DNA from: Mesorhizobium japonicum MAFF 303099
GTDB lineage: Bacteria > Pseudomonadota > Alphaproteobacteria > Rhizobiales > Rhizobiaceae
Assembly: GCF_000009625.1 (NCBI RefSeq)
Contig: NC_002678.2
Span: 1,550,001 to 1,614,000 of the forward strand
Length of the DNA stretch: 64,000 bases
Reading direction: 5' to 3'
The notes under the pieces were generated by a model. The model did not search any database. It had not been told where the DNA came from and saw nothing but the letters and a program-made list of their open reading frames with translations. The first letter of the stretch is position 1; each line of letters starts with the position of its first letter. The position numbers and the translations under genes were made by a program. Shown piece by piece: positions 17,551 through 25,686 of this stretch.

Positions 17551-17683
17551 AGCGCCCTACGGCGCCCCCCTCTGCCCTGCCGGGCGTTCGTCGTTCAGAA
17601 AGCCAAGCAATTGGCTTTCTGTCCGCTATGCGGACCACTCCTCAACCCCCACGAGGGGGGAGATCGGCGGCTTCATCGCCGGC
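17551..17683. repeat. Variant palindromic element with a double-hairpin module, copy A3
   Basis: It begins like the A elements (CGCCCTACGGCGCCCCCC..CTGCC) and ends with CCCACGAGGGGGGAGATCGGC. The middle is replaced by a module also found at 61787-61920. The module has an 11-bp hairpin at 17596-17621 with a GCAA (GNRA-type) loop, then a GTCCGC-TAT-GCGGAC hairpin at 17621-17635. The end lies 4 bases from the aldo/keto reductase stop codon, so it may form that gene's 3' end. Confidence 0.8.
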
Positions 17684-17686
17684 TCT

Positions 17687-18517
17687 TTAAAACAAAAAAG
17701 CCGCCGTCGCCGGGTTCGGGCCGTCGCGGCCATCAGCCGAATCCATGCCCGCGATCGTCTTCAGGTCCTGCGCGTCCAGTTCGAAGTCGAAGACATCGAA
17801 ATTGGCCGCGATGCGGTCCTGGCGGACCGATTTGGGAATGACGATCAGCCCTTGCTGGAGATGCCAGCGGATGATCGTCTGCGCGGCCGACTTGCCGTGC
17901 TTCTTGGCAATGCCGGCGATCGTCGGGTCGCCGAGCAGCCGGCCGCTGCCGAGCGGGCTCCAGCTCTCCGTTTGGATGTTATGCCCGGCATGAAATTCCC
18001 TGAGCTCGCGCTGCTGGAAGCGCGGATGCAGCTCGATCTGGTTGGCCACCGGAACCACGCCGGTCTCGCCGATGATGCGCTCCAGATGGTCCCTGTTGAA
18101 ATTCGAAACGCCGATCGACTTGATGCGGCCGGCCTGCTTCAGTTCGATGAGGGTCTTCCAGGCCTCGACATATTTGTCGCGGCTGGGCACCGGCCAGTGG
18201 ATCAGGAACAGGTCGATCTGCTCGATGCCGAGCTTTTCCATCGTGTCGTCGAAAGCGCGCAGGGCCGCGTCGCGCTCGTGCGCGCCGTTGCGCAGCTTCG
18301 AGGTGATGTACAGCTCGCTTCTCGCCACATCGGCGGCGCGGATCGCCTCGCCGACGCCTTCCTCGTTCTGGTAACCCTGCGCGGTGTCGATCAGCCGGTA
18401 GCCGGCCTTGATCGCCCAGCCCACGACATCGGCGGTGATGCCGTGATCGACCTGCCACACGCCAAGGCCTAGCTGGGGAATGGCGGCGCCGTCGTTCAGC
18501 GTGATCAGTTCGGGCAT
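17687..18517 (-). CDS. Aldo/keto reductase (diketogluconate reductase-like)
   Basis: This 276-residue NADPH-dependent reductase has the AKR tetrad: Asp in YRLIDTAQGY, Tyr in the same motif, Lys in YITSKLRN and His in LFLIHWPVP. IGVSNFNRDHLERI and the C-terminal LIVIPKSVRQDRI cofactor site are also present. Length and motifs fit the AKR5 group (2,5-diketo-D-gluconate and other carbonyl reductases). AAGGACC precedes the ATG. Its 3' end abuts a structured repeat. The physiological substrate is unknown. Confidence 0.9.
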   Translation of the reverse strand: MPELITLNDGAAIPQLGLGVWQVDHGITADVVGWAIKAGYRLIDTAQGYQNEEGVGEAIRAADVARSELYITSKLRNGAHERDAALRAFDDTMEKLGIEQIDLFLIHWPVPSRDKYVEAWKTLIELKQAGRIKSIGVSNFNRDHLERIIGETGVVPVANQIELHPRFQQRELREFHAGHNIQTESWSPLGSGRLLGDPTIAGIAKKHGKSAAQTIIRWHLQQGLIVIPKSVRQDRIAANFDVFDFELDAQDLKTIAGMDSADGRDGPNPATAAFLF

Positions 18518-18657
18518 GGTCGGGTCCTTTACGAAGAAATGTCCGGGCGGTCGCCCGACCCAGCCTATCTAGGCACGCGCCGGGACGACGGCCAGTCGCC
18601 GGCGGATAAATTCGCCGGCGACTTCGCGGACCTGATGTCTTCGTCAGGGGAACCGGC

Positions 18658-19290
18658 TCATTTCGGCCGGCGCACCGCCCGCACCACCGGGGTGGATGTA
18701 CTGCCACAGAACAGGCGGTCGGCACCGTCGGATTCCAGCCCCGATACGGTCATGCCGGCCGGCAGGTCGAGCCGCTCCAGAAGCTTGCCGGTTTTCGGGT
18801 CGACGCGGCGCAGATCGCTCTCGTCGCCCTCCCAGGTGCCGTGCCACAGCTCGCCATCCACCCAGGTCACGCCGGTGACGAAGCGGCTGGATTCGACGGT
18901 GCGCAGGATTTTCCCGGTCTCGGGGTCGATCTGGTGGATCTTGCGCTCGCGGTACTGCCCCACCCAGAGCGTGCCTTCGGCCCAGGTGAGCCCGGAGTCG
19001 CGGCCGCCGCCGGGCGCCGGGATGGTGGAGAGCACCGCGCCCGTATCGGGATCGATCTTCTGGATGCGGTCATTGGCGAGCTGGAAGAAATACCGGCCGT
19101 CAAAGGCGGTGCCGGCATGTGCGGCGACATCGATCGAACGCAGCGTCTGCCCGCTTTGCGGATCGAAGGCGTTCAGCCTGTCGCCCGAGGCAAACCAGAC
19201 GTTCTCGCCGTCAAAGCTCACCCCATGTATCCGCTCCACGCCGGGAAAGGGTCCGTATTCGCGCAGGATTTCGGCCGGTGAATGTTTCAT
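18658..19290 (-). CDS. Beta-propeller protein, glutamine cyclotransferase-like
   Basis: This 210-residue protein is built of about five repeats with the pattern G-xx-F/W-xx-xx-LW-V/F..I-x-IDP-x-TG (for example KIDPDTGAVL, QIDPETGKIL, RVDPKTGKLL), a YncE/Vgb/QC-like propeller. No signal peptide is seen, so it is probably cytoplasmic. The ATG at 19290 has GAGG eight bases upstream; an ATG at 19317 is possible. It lies just downstream of the TPR/winged-helix regulator gene on the same strand and may be co-transcribed. The function is not predictable. Confidence 0.75.
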   Translation of the reverse strand: MKHSPAEILREYGPFPGVERIHGVSFDGENVWFASGDRLNAFDPQSGQTLRSIDVAAHAGTAFDGRYFFQLANDRIQKIDPDTGAVLSTIPAPGGGRDSGLTWAEGTLWVGQYRERKIHQIDPETGKILRTVESSRFVTGVTWVDGELWHGTWEGDESDLRRVDPKTGKLLERLDLPAGMTVSGLESDGADRLFCGSTSTPVVRAVRRPK

Positions 19291-19372
19291 GTCTTGATCC
19301 TCGATCGTGGTCGTCATCCAAGGGCTCACGCAGGGCGCAGCTAGGCCGGCCTCACCTGAATATCGCCGCACC

Positions 19373-20593
19373 TTAGCCGTTCGGCAGCGGCGCCGGGAGT
19401 AACAAGGTGGTCGTGAATCCGGCCACCGGCGGCGTCATCCAGCGACGCGCCCGGCCATGGCCGAAAGACTGCACTTTGCCGGCCTCGGCGAGCGGTTCGA
19501 GCGCCCGCTGCACGCTGCGCTGGCCGGTTGCGAGCGCCAGCGCGAGCGCCGAGGTCGACCAGGCTTCGCCATCGGCCAGCAAGGCCAGAACGGCGGCGTG
19601 GCGCTCCTCGATCGGCCGCGCCAGCACCATCACCGCGCGCGCCAGGCGCGGCGCCAGCGTGAAGCCGCGCTTGGTGGCGCTGATGTCGGCCAGCGCGGCA
19701 AGCTCAGCGCGCAGCCGGCCGATCTCGACGCGCAGCCGGGCGCGGTGCGATTCATCGGCATGCTTGCCGCCAAAGGCCCGCGCCACGAGCTCTTCGCGCG
19801 ATACATCCCCGGGCCAGGCTTCAGCAAATGCGCGCGCCAGCGCGAACAGCACCGGCCGGCTGGCCAGCGAAACCGTTCTGTCCCCTGCACGCACGGCGTA
19901 GCGAAAGGCATCGACGACCAGCGCCGGCGATGCCTGCAGCGCCTCGACCTCTTCGAGCAGCAACGGCCGCTCCGTACCTTGCGTGATCAGCCGCGCCGCC
20001 GGCGTTTCCAGCGCCAGGGATGCGGTGGCGACCTCGGCCATGAGGCCTGGAATGCCCGCCTGCCGGGCGGCGTTGCGTGCCCATTCCAACGCCGCGCGCG
20101 CCGGCCGGGTCCGCAGGCGCCGCATGGCGATGCCGGCGACGGCGAGCTCATGCGCGGCCCGCGCGGCCGGCGGCAGCGGCGTCGGGTCGAGCCCGGCCAG
20201 CACATGCTCGGCCTCGTCGAGCCGGCCGATCAGCAGCAGGCGCCGCACTTTGAGGTGGCCGGCATGCGCCGCGTTCAGCCGGTCGCCATGCTTTTCCAGC
20301 GTCGTGCGCGCCGCGTCGAGCGCCTTGGCCGGCCAGCCCAGATCACGCGAGACCAGCGCGATCTCGGCTTCGGCGACGACGCATCTGGCGCGCGCGACAG
20401 CCTCTTTCGGGCTGAAGGCGCGCGCGGCCCGCCGCAACAGAAGCTTGGCGCGATCGAAATCGCCGAGCTGCGCCATGGCGATGCCACGCAGCGCCAGCGC
20501 CGGCGCGTCCTCGCGCAAGGCGACGCGGTCGAGCGCGCCGAGCGGATCGCCCGCCGCCAGCGCCAGCGCCGCCGCGGTGATCAGCGAGTCCAT
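19373..20593 (-). CDS. TPR-like protein with winged-helix domains, putative regulator
   Basis: This 406-residue protein is Ala/Arg/Leu-rich. Residues about 1-190 are helical repeats (LAAGDPLGALDRVALRED, GDFDRAKLLLRRAARAF). Residues about 215-315 resemble an OmpR-like winged helix (SREELVARAFGG, HRARLRVEIGRLRAEL, GFTLAP). The C-terminal 80 residues look like a second HTH (WSTSALALALATGQRSVQRAL, then LAEAGKVQSFGHGRARRW). It is probably a DNA-binding regulator. A conserved 27-base motif overlaps its start and recurs upstream of the DUF899 gene, suggesting autoregulation and control of that gene (inference). Confidence 0.75.
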   Translation of the reverse strand: MDSLITAAALALAAGDPLGALDRVALREDAPALALRGIAMAQLGDFDRAKLLLRRAARAFSPKEAVARARCVVAEAEIALVSRDLGWPAKALDAARTTLEKHGDRLNAAHAGHLKVRRLLLIGRLDEAEHVLAGLDPTPLPPAARAAHELAVAGIAMRRLRTRPARAALEWARNAARQAGIPGLMAEVATASLALETPAARLITQGTERPLLLEEVEALQASPALVVDAFRYAVRAGDRTVSLASRPVLFALARAFAEAWPGDVSREELVARAFGGKHADESHRARLRVEIGRLRAELAALADISATKRGFTLAPRLARAVMVLARPIEERHAAVLALLADGEAWSTSALALALATGQRSVQRALEPLAEAGKVQSFGHGRARRWMTPPVAGFTTTLLLPAPLPNG

Positions 20594-20618
20594 TCAAATC
20601 CCGTCACACTTGTAACTC
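20592..20618. promoter_or_regulatory. Conserved 27-base motif at the regulator start, site 1
   Basis: The plus strand reads ATTCAAATCCCGTCACAC then TTGTAACTC. It shares 24 of 27 bases with site 2 at 20869. It covers the ribosome binding site and start of the regulator gene on the reverse strand. This is a plausible operator or a conserved promoter/leader block. Confidence 0.5.
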
Positions 20619-20980
20619 CCACCCCGGCACGTTTGCGCCCTAACTTAAATCACCACCGCCGGTCAGCAAGCGGCGTTGGCCCGATGGAGACCTAGCCATG
20701 TGGCTGAGGCCGCCATCGGCACCGTTGACGCCAATTCCGGCACTCGTTAGCCTGAGCATCTCAGGTATTAATAGTAAGCATCTCATTAGGGATAGTTGAA
20801 AATGCCTGCAACCGACAATCTCGAACACACCGCACGGCCCCGCCACCCCTGCTGCGCCGTGCCGGATGATTCAAATCCCGTCGCAGATGTAACTCACCTC
20901 ACCCAGCCTCATCGCTCTAGCCTGGATCCCAAGGCGATCACGGCCCGCGACGGCACCATGACTGACAAAGGAGAAGACCA
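20594..20980. other. Divergent intergenic region between the regulator and the DUF899 gene
   Basis: This 387-base region holds the two copies of the 27-base motif. A locally A+T-rich stretch (20761-20805, with GTATTAATAGTAAGC) could contain a promoter. A possible 60-codon frame (ATG 20802) ends by overlapping the DUF899 start as ATGA. Its composition (Pro/His/Asp-rich, no pattern) makes it a weak gene candidate. Confidence 0.4.
20869..20895. promoter_or_regulatory. Conserved 27-base motif upstream of DUF899, site 2
   Basis: The plus strand reads ATTCAAATCCCGTCGCAG then ATGTAACTC, in the same orientation as site 1 and about 85 bases before the DUF899 ATG. The long identical runs (14 and 8 bases) are unlikely by chance within 300 bases. 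Confidence 0.5.
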
Positions 20981-21730
20981 ATGACCAAGCACATGACGAT
21001 GAAGACCCCGCCGATCGTTTCGCGGCAGGAATGGGACGCCGCCCGCGAAAAGATGCTGGTGAAGGAGAAGGCGACGCTGCGCGCCAAGGACGCGCTCGCC
21101 GCCGAACGCCGGCGCATGCCGTGGATGGAAGTGGACAAGGCCTATGTATTCGAAGGCCCCAACGGCAAGGCAAGCCTGCTCGACCTGTTCGAAGGCCGCC
21201 GCCAGCTGATCGTCTACCGCGCCTTCTTCGAGCCGGGCGTCTATGGCTGGCCCGATCATGCCTGCCGCGGCTGCTCACTCGGCGCCGACCAGGTCGGCCA
21301 CCTCGCCCATCTCAACGCCCGCAACACCACGCTGGCCTACGCCTCACGGGCACCGCAGGCCGACATTGTCAGGCTGAAGGCGCGGATGGGCTGGGAGATG
21401 CCCTGGTACACGATCACCGACAGCTTCGACAAGGATTTCGGCGTCGACGAGTGGCACGGCCACAACGTCTTCATCCATGACGGCGACCGCGTCTTCCGCA
21501 CCTATCTCATCAACAGCCGCGGCGACGAGCAGATGGGCACGGTCTGGAGCTATCTCGACGCTACCCCGCTCGGCCGCCAGGAGATCTGGGAGGATTCGCC
21601 CGAAGGCTATCCCCAGACCCCGCTCTACAGCTGGTGGAACTGGCACGACAATTACGAAGCCGGGGCCGACAAGAAATGGGCCGAAGTGGCCGCCGCCGGC
21701 GAAGCCGCCTTCAGGGATAAGGGTGAGTAA
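20981..21730 (+). CDS. DUF899 family thioredoxin-like protein
   Basis: This 249-residue protein matches the DUF899 pattern: VSRQEWDAAREKMLVKEKA at the N terminus, then RRRMPWMEVDKAYVFEG, a thioredoxin-like core (LIVYRAFFEPGV) and a CRGCSLGADQVG motif with a CxxC. The centre contains LAYASRAPQADI and FGVDEWHGHNVFI. Such proteins are often encoded beside ECF sigma factors or HTH regulators and small membrane proteins; the function is not established. AGGAGAAG precedes the ATG. A strong hairpin follows the gene. Confidence 0.88.
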   Translation: MTKHMTMKTPPIVSRQEWDAAREKMLVKEKATLRAKDALAAERRRMPWMEVDKAYVFEGPNGKASLLDLFEGRRQLIVYRAFFEPGVYGWPDHACRGCSLGADQVGHLAHLNARNTTLAYASRAPQADIVRLKARMGWEMPWYTITDSFDKDFGVDEWHGHNVFIHDGDRVFRTYLINSRGDEQMGTVWSYLDATPLGRQEIWEDSPEGYPQTPLYSWWNWHDNYEAGADKKWAEVAAAGEAAFRDKGE

Positions 21731-21752
21731 GCAGGGACTGGACAGGAAAGCG

Positions 21753-21785
21753 CTCCTCTCCCTCGCTCTTGGCGAGGGAGAGGAG
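21753..21785 (+). terminator. Perfect 14-bp hairpin after DUF899
   Basis: The stem CTCCTCTCCCTCGC / GCGAGGGAGAGGAG has a 5-base loop (TCTTG) and lies 22 bases after the stop. The following sequence CCCAAATCC lacks a T run, so it is a hairpin stabiliser or weak terminator. The CTCTCCC/GGGAGAG theme recurs in the D-type repeat at 63392. Confidence 0.6.
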
Positions 21786-21826
21786 CCCAAATCCTGAAGG
21801 ACCGCGACCATCAAGGAATTAAGATC

Positions 21827-22099
21827 ATGAGCGATACCCACATAAGCACCGCCAGCGCGACCCGTGAAAGCACCACCACCCTTGGCGTCGCCGACTGGCT
21901 CTGCCTCGCCGCGGCGCCCACCTTTGCCCTGATGGCCCTGCTTTCCTGCCTTCAAGGCGGCGACGCGGCCATGTTGTGCATGGGCGCCTCCCCGCTCACC
22001 GGCCCGTCTTTAACCGGGATGCCGGCCATGTATCTCTTGATGAGCGCCTTCCACCTGGCACCCTGGCTGCGGGTGATTTCCGGCCGTCACATCCGATAG
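21827..22099 (+). CDS. Small membrane protein, hypothetical
   Basis: The 90-residue product has a polar Ser/Thr-rich N terminus and a hydrophobic segment (WLCLAAAPTFALMALLSCL). A short loop rich in Gly/Met/Cys and a second hydrophobic segment (AMYLLMSAFHLAPWLRVI) end in a basic tail. It is probably an inner-membrane protein with two helices. AAGGA precedes the ATG. It lies between DUF899 and the broken MDR dehydrogenase on the same strand, and is probably co-regulated with them. Confidence 0.7.
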   Translation: MSDTHISTASATRESTTTLGVADWLCLAAAPTFALMALLSCLQGGDAAMLCMGASPLTGPSLTGMPAMYLLMSAFHLAPWLRVISGRHIR

Positions 22100-22143
22100 C
22101 GCCGGCGCGCCTGCATCAAACATCCCACATTTCGGAGAAGACA

Positions 22144-23146
22144 ATGAGGCTGGTCAGGCTGAGAGCGCCGGGTGGCTTGGACAGGCTCGACCTGGTCGAG
22201 GAAGATCCGCCGCAGCCGGGGCCGGGTGACGTGATGGTCAGGATCCGCGCCTGCTCGTTGAACATGCGCGACGATTTCGCCGTGCAAGGCAAGACAAAGC
22301 TGGCCGACCGCCGCGTGCCGCTGTCCGACGGTGCCGGTGAAGTGATCGCCGTCGGTGGCGGTGTCGATGCGCTCAAGCCCGGCGACAGCGTCGTCAGTGT
22401 CTTCTATCCTTGGTGGCTGGACGGCGACATGACGCCCGCCACCAGGCGCGACATTCCAGGAGAGTTTCGACGGCTTCGCCAGCGAATATGTCTGCATGCC
22501 CGCGCAGGCCTTCACCAAAGCTCCCGCGGGCTATACGCACGCGGAAGCCGCGGCGCTGACCTGTACCGGCGTCACCGCCTGGCGAGGCCTGGTCGTATCC
22601 GGCAAGGTCAAGCCCGGCGACACGGTGCTGGTTCTCGGAACCGGCAGCGTGTCGCTGTTTGCGCTGCAATTCGCCAAGGCCGCCGGCGCCCGGGTCATCG
22701 CCACCTCGTCCGATGAGGAAAAGCTGGAGCGGCTAAGCCGCCTCGGCGCCGACGCCGTCATCAACTACAAGGCCGTGCCGGACTGGAGCCGCAAGGTTCG
22801 GGAATTGACGGGCGGACGCGGCGTCGACCACGTGATCGAGGTCGGCGGCCCGGCCACGCTGGCGCAGTCCATAGCCGCCTGCCGCACAGGCGGCCACATC
22901 GCCCTGATCGGCGTGTTGACCGGCTTTGCGGCCGATGTCTCGATCCCGGCCGTATTCTCGAACCAGATCCGCATCAGCGGCATTTCGATCGGCAGCCGGG
23001 CGGACCAGGAGGACATGATCCGTGCGATAGACGTCAATCGCATCAAGCCCGTCATCGACCGCCGCTTCCCGCTGCGCGAGATCGCCGCCGCCTTCACGCA
23101 CTACGCAGCGCGGAAGCATTTCGGCAAGGTCTGCCTGGAGCTTTGA
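22144..23146 (+). pseudogene. Frameshifted MDR-family zinc-independent alcohol dehydrogenase
   Basis: Two overlapping frames together encode one NAD(P)-dependent MDR protein of about 334 residues. The first (from ATG 22144, MRLVRLRAPGGLDRL) runs to about 22465 and holds SLNMRDDFAV and LSDGAGEVIAVGGG. The second resumes as SFDGFASEYVCMPAQAF and holds VLGTGSVSLFALQFAKAAGA. The switch is near 22462-22468 (CCAGGAGAGTTTCGAC) and equals one extra or two missing bases. The intact relative at 35407-36417 reads straight through this point. The gene is either a recent pseudogene or a sequencing error. Confidence 0.85.
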
Positions 23147-23159
23147 GCCCTGCCTGACC

Positions 23160-23181
23160 GCAGCCGTCGCGAAACGGCTGC
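23160..23181. terminator. Hairpin between convergent genes
   Basis: A perfect 8-bp stem GCAGCCGT / ACGGCTGC with a 6-base loop lies between the convergent MDR pseudogene and ABC ATPase gene. It could act on transcripts from both sides; T runs are short. Confidence 0.5.
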
Positions 23182-23190
23182 AACGTTCCC

Positions 23191-23949
23191 TCACGCATCG
23201 GCCGCCTGGACCGTCAGCGCCCGCATGACTTCGGCTTCGAAGGCGCCGGGAATCCGGCCGGCCTCGGCCAATTGCCTTGCGTGCCACGCGCGCGCCATGC
23301 GGCCGTCGGCCAGGAGCATGGCGCGGTTGCACAGGCCCGGTACGGACTCCACGACATGGGTGGAGATGATGACGGCATGGCGGCCACTGGAAGCCAAGGC
23401 CAGGATGATGCACTTCACCTCGAAGGCGGCAAGCGGATCGAGGCCGTTCAGGGACTCATCGAGGATCAGCAGCGGTGGTGCGCCGAGCAGGGCCGCGGCA
23501 ATGGCGATCTTGGCCCGCGTGCCAAGTGAATATTCAGCGATCGGCCGTTCGATCCAGCGATTGAGCCCGAGCCGATCGGCAACATTGACGCCAGGCCAGT
23601 CGTCTTCGGCACAGCCGCGGATCGAGGCGACGAGTTGGAGATATTGCCGCCCGCTCAGCGCCGCCGGCAGATCGGATGGATCCACGGCAAGGCCGAAGCC
23701 GGACTTGGCGCGTTCCGGTGCCCTGGCAAGGTCGGCGCCGTCGATCGCCACGGTTCCCCCGAGCGGCCGGATCTGGCCGGTGATGGCTCTGAGCAAGGTG
23801 GACTTGCCCGAACCGTTGGCGCCGAGCAGGCCAAGGACGTCGCCCCGTTCGAGCGACAGATCGATGCCGCTGACCACCGCCCGGCCACCATAGCTTGCAC
23901 TGAGCCCGCGAACCGCGAGGATTTCGGCAGGATCGATGCTGCTAGCCAT
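23191..23949 (-). CDS. ABC transporter ATP-binding protein
   Basis: This single-domain ATPase of 252 residues has Walker A LLGANGSGKSTLLRAI, a signature-like YSLGTRAKIAIAAALL (SLGTRxK in place of LSGGQ, as in ABC-2/exporter-type ATPases), Walker B LLILDESLNGLD and a switch His in VIISTHVVE. The ATG at 23949 overlaps the end of the upstream permease gene by eight bases. With that gene it forms a two-component ABC system, probably an exporter or a membrane-protein-acting system. The substrate is unknown. Confidence 0.87.
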   Translation of the reverse strand: MASSIDPAEILAVRGLSASYGGRAVVSGIDLSLERGDVLGLLGANGSGKSTLLRAITGQIRPLGGTVAIDGADLARAPERAKSGFGLAVDPSDLPAALSGRQYLQLVASIRGCAEDDWPGVNVADRLGLNRWIERPIAEYSLGTRAKIAIAAALLGAPPLLILDESLNGLDPLAAFEVKCIILALASSGRHAVIISTHVVESVPGLCNRAMLLADGRMARAWHARQLAEAGRIPGAFEAEVMRALTVQAADA

Positions 23950-25102
23950 GGCGATATCTCCGTTGCGCCCGGTACCACAGAAACAGCACAAGGCCGGCAA
24001 AGCCGATCAGCACCGTGCGCCCATATTCGAGCGTCTCGTAGCTGGCGTAGGCGATGGCGCTGAGGAAACTCAGCGCGGCAACGAACGGCGCGGTCATGAA
24101 ATAGGCGGCAAACACCGCATAGGCGCCGTTCAGCGCCAGCAGCCAGAAGCCGCTGGCGAGCGGCATCGCCCAGGCCGACGGTTCCGCCGCCAAGGCGGCA
24201 CCCGCCGGCAAGAGAAAGAAAGCGACCGACAATTGCAGCGGCAACCGCGCCAGGCGCAGCCAGGCCCTGACGAAACCGAGCGGAGCCGTGCGCAGCACTG
24301 GCGAGCCGAGCGGATGGAAGCGCGCGCTTAACATGAATACCAGCAGGCCGCCGGCCAGCCCGGCCATGGCCGCCGGCACGGCATCATGGTGGGCAAGGCT
24401 GATGGAGCCGGCAACGACCGCCGCAAGGCTGAACAGGATGGCTGCCCCTACCAGCCGCCATGAAAGCCTCACGCGGCCGGCCGGCAGACCCCAGGCCCAG
24501 CTCGAGAGCCAGGCCGGCGTCGAACGATCGAAGGCGCCGAGCGAGGGCCGGCGCCCGCCCGGCTCCCCAGCCGGATCGGCACTATCGGTGCGGACCAGGT
24601 CGCGAGCGCTCCGCAGGCGCAGCACCGCCACCGCGCCAAAGCCGGTGCCGAACAGCATCGCGGCACCGAGCCCCCAGACCGGCGCCAACGGCTTTGCGAT
24701 GACGAAACAACCAAGGCTAACCGCCACCGCGACGACGAAGGCAAGGGGAATGCTCAGCGCACATGCCGCCACCGCCGCCATGCGCCGTCGTTCCATGAGC
24801 GAGAGCGGCAACGCCCTGAGAAAAGGCGCGAAGGCGCGCGACAGGCAAAGTCTTGCGATCGCGCTGCCGGCGAAGCCGCCAAGGCAAAGAAGTGCCGCCG
24901 GCAGGCCGGCCGCCCACAGCATCCGCGCCTGTCGCAGCGTGGCGGATTCGGCCTGCAAGGCGACGACGATGTCGGCAATGGCGTAGACGAGCAACGCCCC
25001 ACCGCCAGCCACGATCCATACAAGATCGCGTCGGCGCATCGAGCGCAGGCCGGCCGAGAGCTCGCGCCAGATCAGGGTCAGGACAAGCCTGTCGTGCCGC
25101 AT
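23942..25102 (-). CDS. ABC transporter membrane protein (ABC-2-like)
   Basis: The 386-residue integral membrane protein has about ten hydrophobic segments. It starts with the positive/amphipathic MRHDRLVLTLIWRELSAGLR typical of ABC-2 type permeases, with a central polar loop rich in Asp, Gly and Arg around residues 165-195. Its stop overlaps the ATPase start. No closer family was recognised. The pair has no binding protein, which fits export rather than import. Confidence 0.75.
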   Translation of the reverse strand: MRHDRLVLTLIWRELSAGLRSMRRRDLVWIVAGGGALLVYAIADIVVALQAESATLRQARMLWAAGLPAALLCLGGFAGSAIARLCLSRAFAPFLRALPLSLMERRRMAAVAACALSIPLAFVVAVAVSLGCFVIAKPLAPVWGLGAAMLFGTGFGAVAVLRLRSARDLVRTDSADPAGEPGGRRPSLGAFDRSTPAWLSSWAWGLPAGRVRLSWRLVGAAILFSLAAVVAGSISLAHHDAVPAAMAGLAGGLLVFMLSARFHPLGSPVLRTAPLGFVRAWLRLARLPLQLSVAFFLLPAGAALAAEPSAWAMPLASGFWLLALNGAYAVFAAYFMTAPFVAALSFLSAIAYASYETLEYGRTVLIGFAGLVLFLWYRAQRRYRHG

Positions 25103-25320
25103 CGTTCCATCTTCGCGATCGCCAGCCCGTTGGATATCGACATAGGTCGGCGACGATTGTGCCGCCAGTAGGGCCGTCGTGGCTAAGTCCCCGGGACGGA
25201 TCGCACATCAGCAACTGCTAATTGACAGCCGATAGGAAACGGCGCTCACTGGCTCGCACAGGTGGATCGCAGCATCAGGCGGGCGATATCGACCGCCGGC
25301 GTCACCTCGGGGAGGATGCC

Positions 25321-25593
25321 ATGCCAACCGTAATCGGCCATCACAACATCACGAAAGACAGCAAGCATTGGCTCAGTTCACCCAAGCGCAAGGAGCTTTT
25401 CGGCTCGCTGGGGATCACCAACATCCGCACCTTCGTCGATCCGCAGAACCCGAAACGGGTGGCCGTGATGATGGACGTGCCGGATATGGATAAGATGGCC
25501 GCGCTGATGCAGAGCAAGGCAGCCGCCGACGCTATGGCGCACGATGGCGTGGTGCCGGAATCGCTGGTGATCCTCGTCGAGGCGAAGGCGTAG
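25321..25593 (+). CDS. Conserved-looking small hypothetical protein
   Basis: The 90-residue product reads as a small ferredoxin-like (alpha/beta) protein: MPTVIGHHNITKDSKHW, LFGSLGITNIRTFVDP, RVAVMMDVPDMDKMAALM, then a C-terminal strand SLVILVEAKA. This layout resembles dimeric alpha-beta barrel proteins. A strong GGGGAGG precedes the ATG at 25321. It is a single gene between convergent and divergent neighbours; function unknown. Confidence 0.7.
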   Translation: MPTVIGHHNITKDSKHWLSSPKRKELFGSLGITNIRTFVDPQNPKRVAVMMDVPDMDKMAALMQSKAAADAMAHDGVVPESLVILVEAKA

Positions 25594-25686
25594 CCGCTTC
25601 TCCAGCCAAAAATTGGCACGATTTGGCGGCCCGCACGGGCAAGCCGCTCATGGGCGCGGGATCTCTCCCGCGCCCACGCAATTACC

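Noticed and set aside
18539..19297. A Ser/Pro/Arg-rich open frame opposite the beta-propeller gene
   Set aside because: It is a reading-frame shadow; the reverse-strand frame shows clear propeller repeats.
20594..20618. TTCAAATCCCG resembling the T-arm of a tRNA gene
   Set aside because: No acceptor stem, anticodon arm or CCA-proximal pairing can be built around either copy; it is better read as a duplicated motif.
20802..20984. A 60-codon frame overlapping the DUF899 start as ATGA
   Set aside because: Composition is irregular and it runs through the conserved 27-base motif, which looks regulatory; DUF899 has its own AGGAGAAG site.
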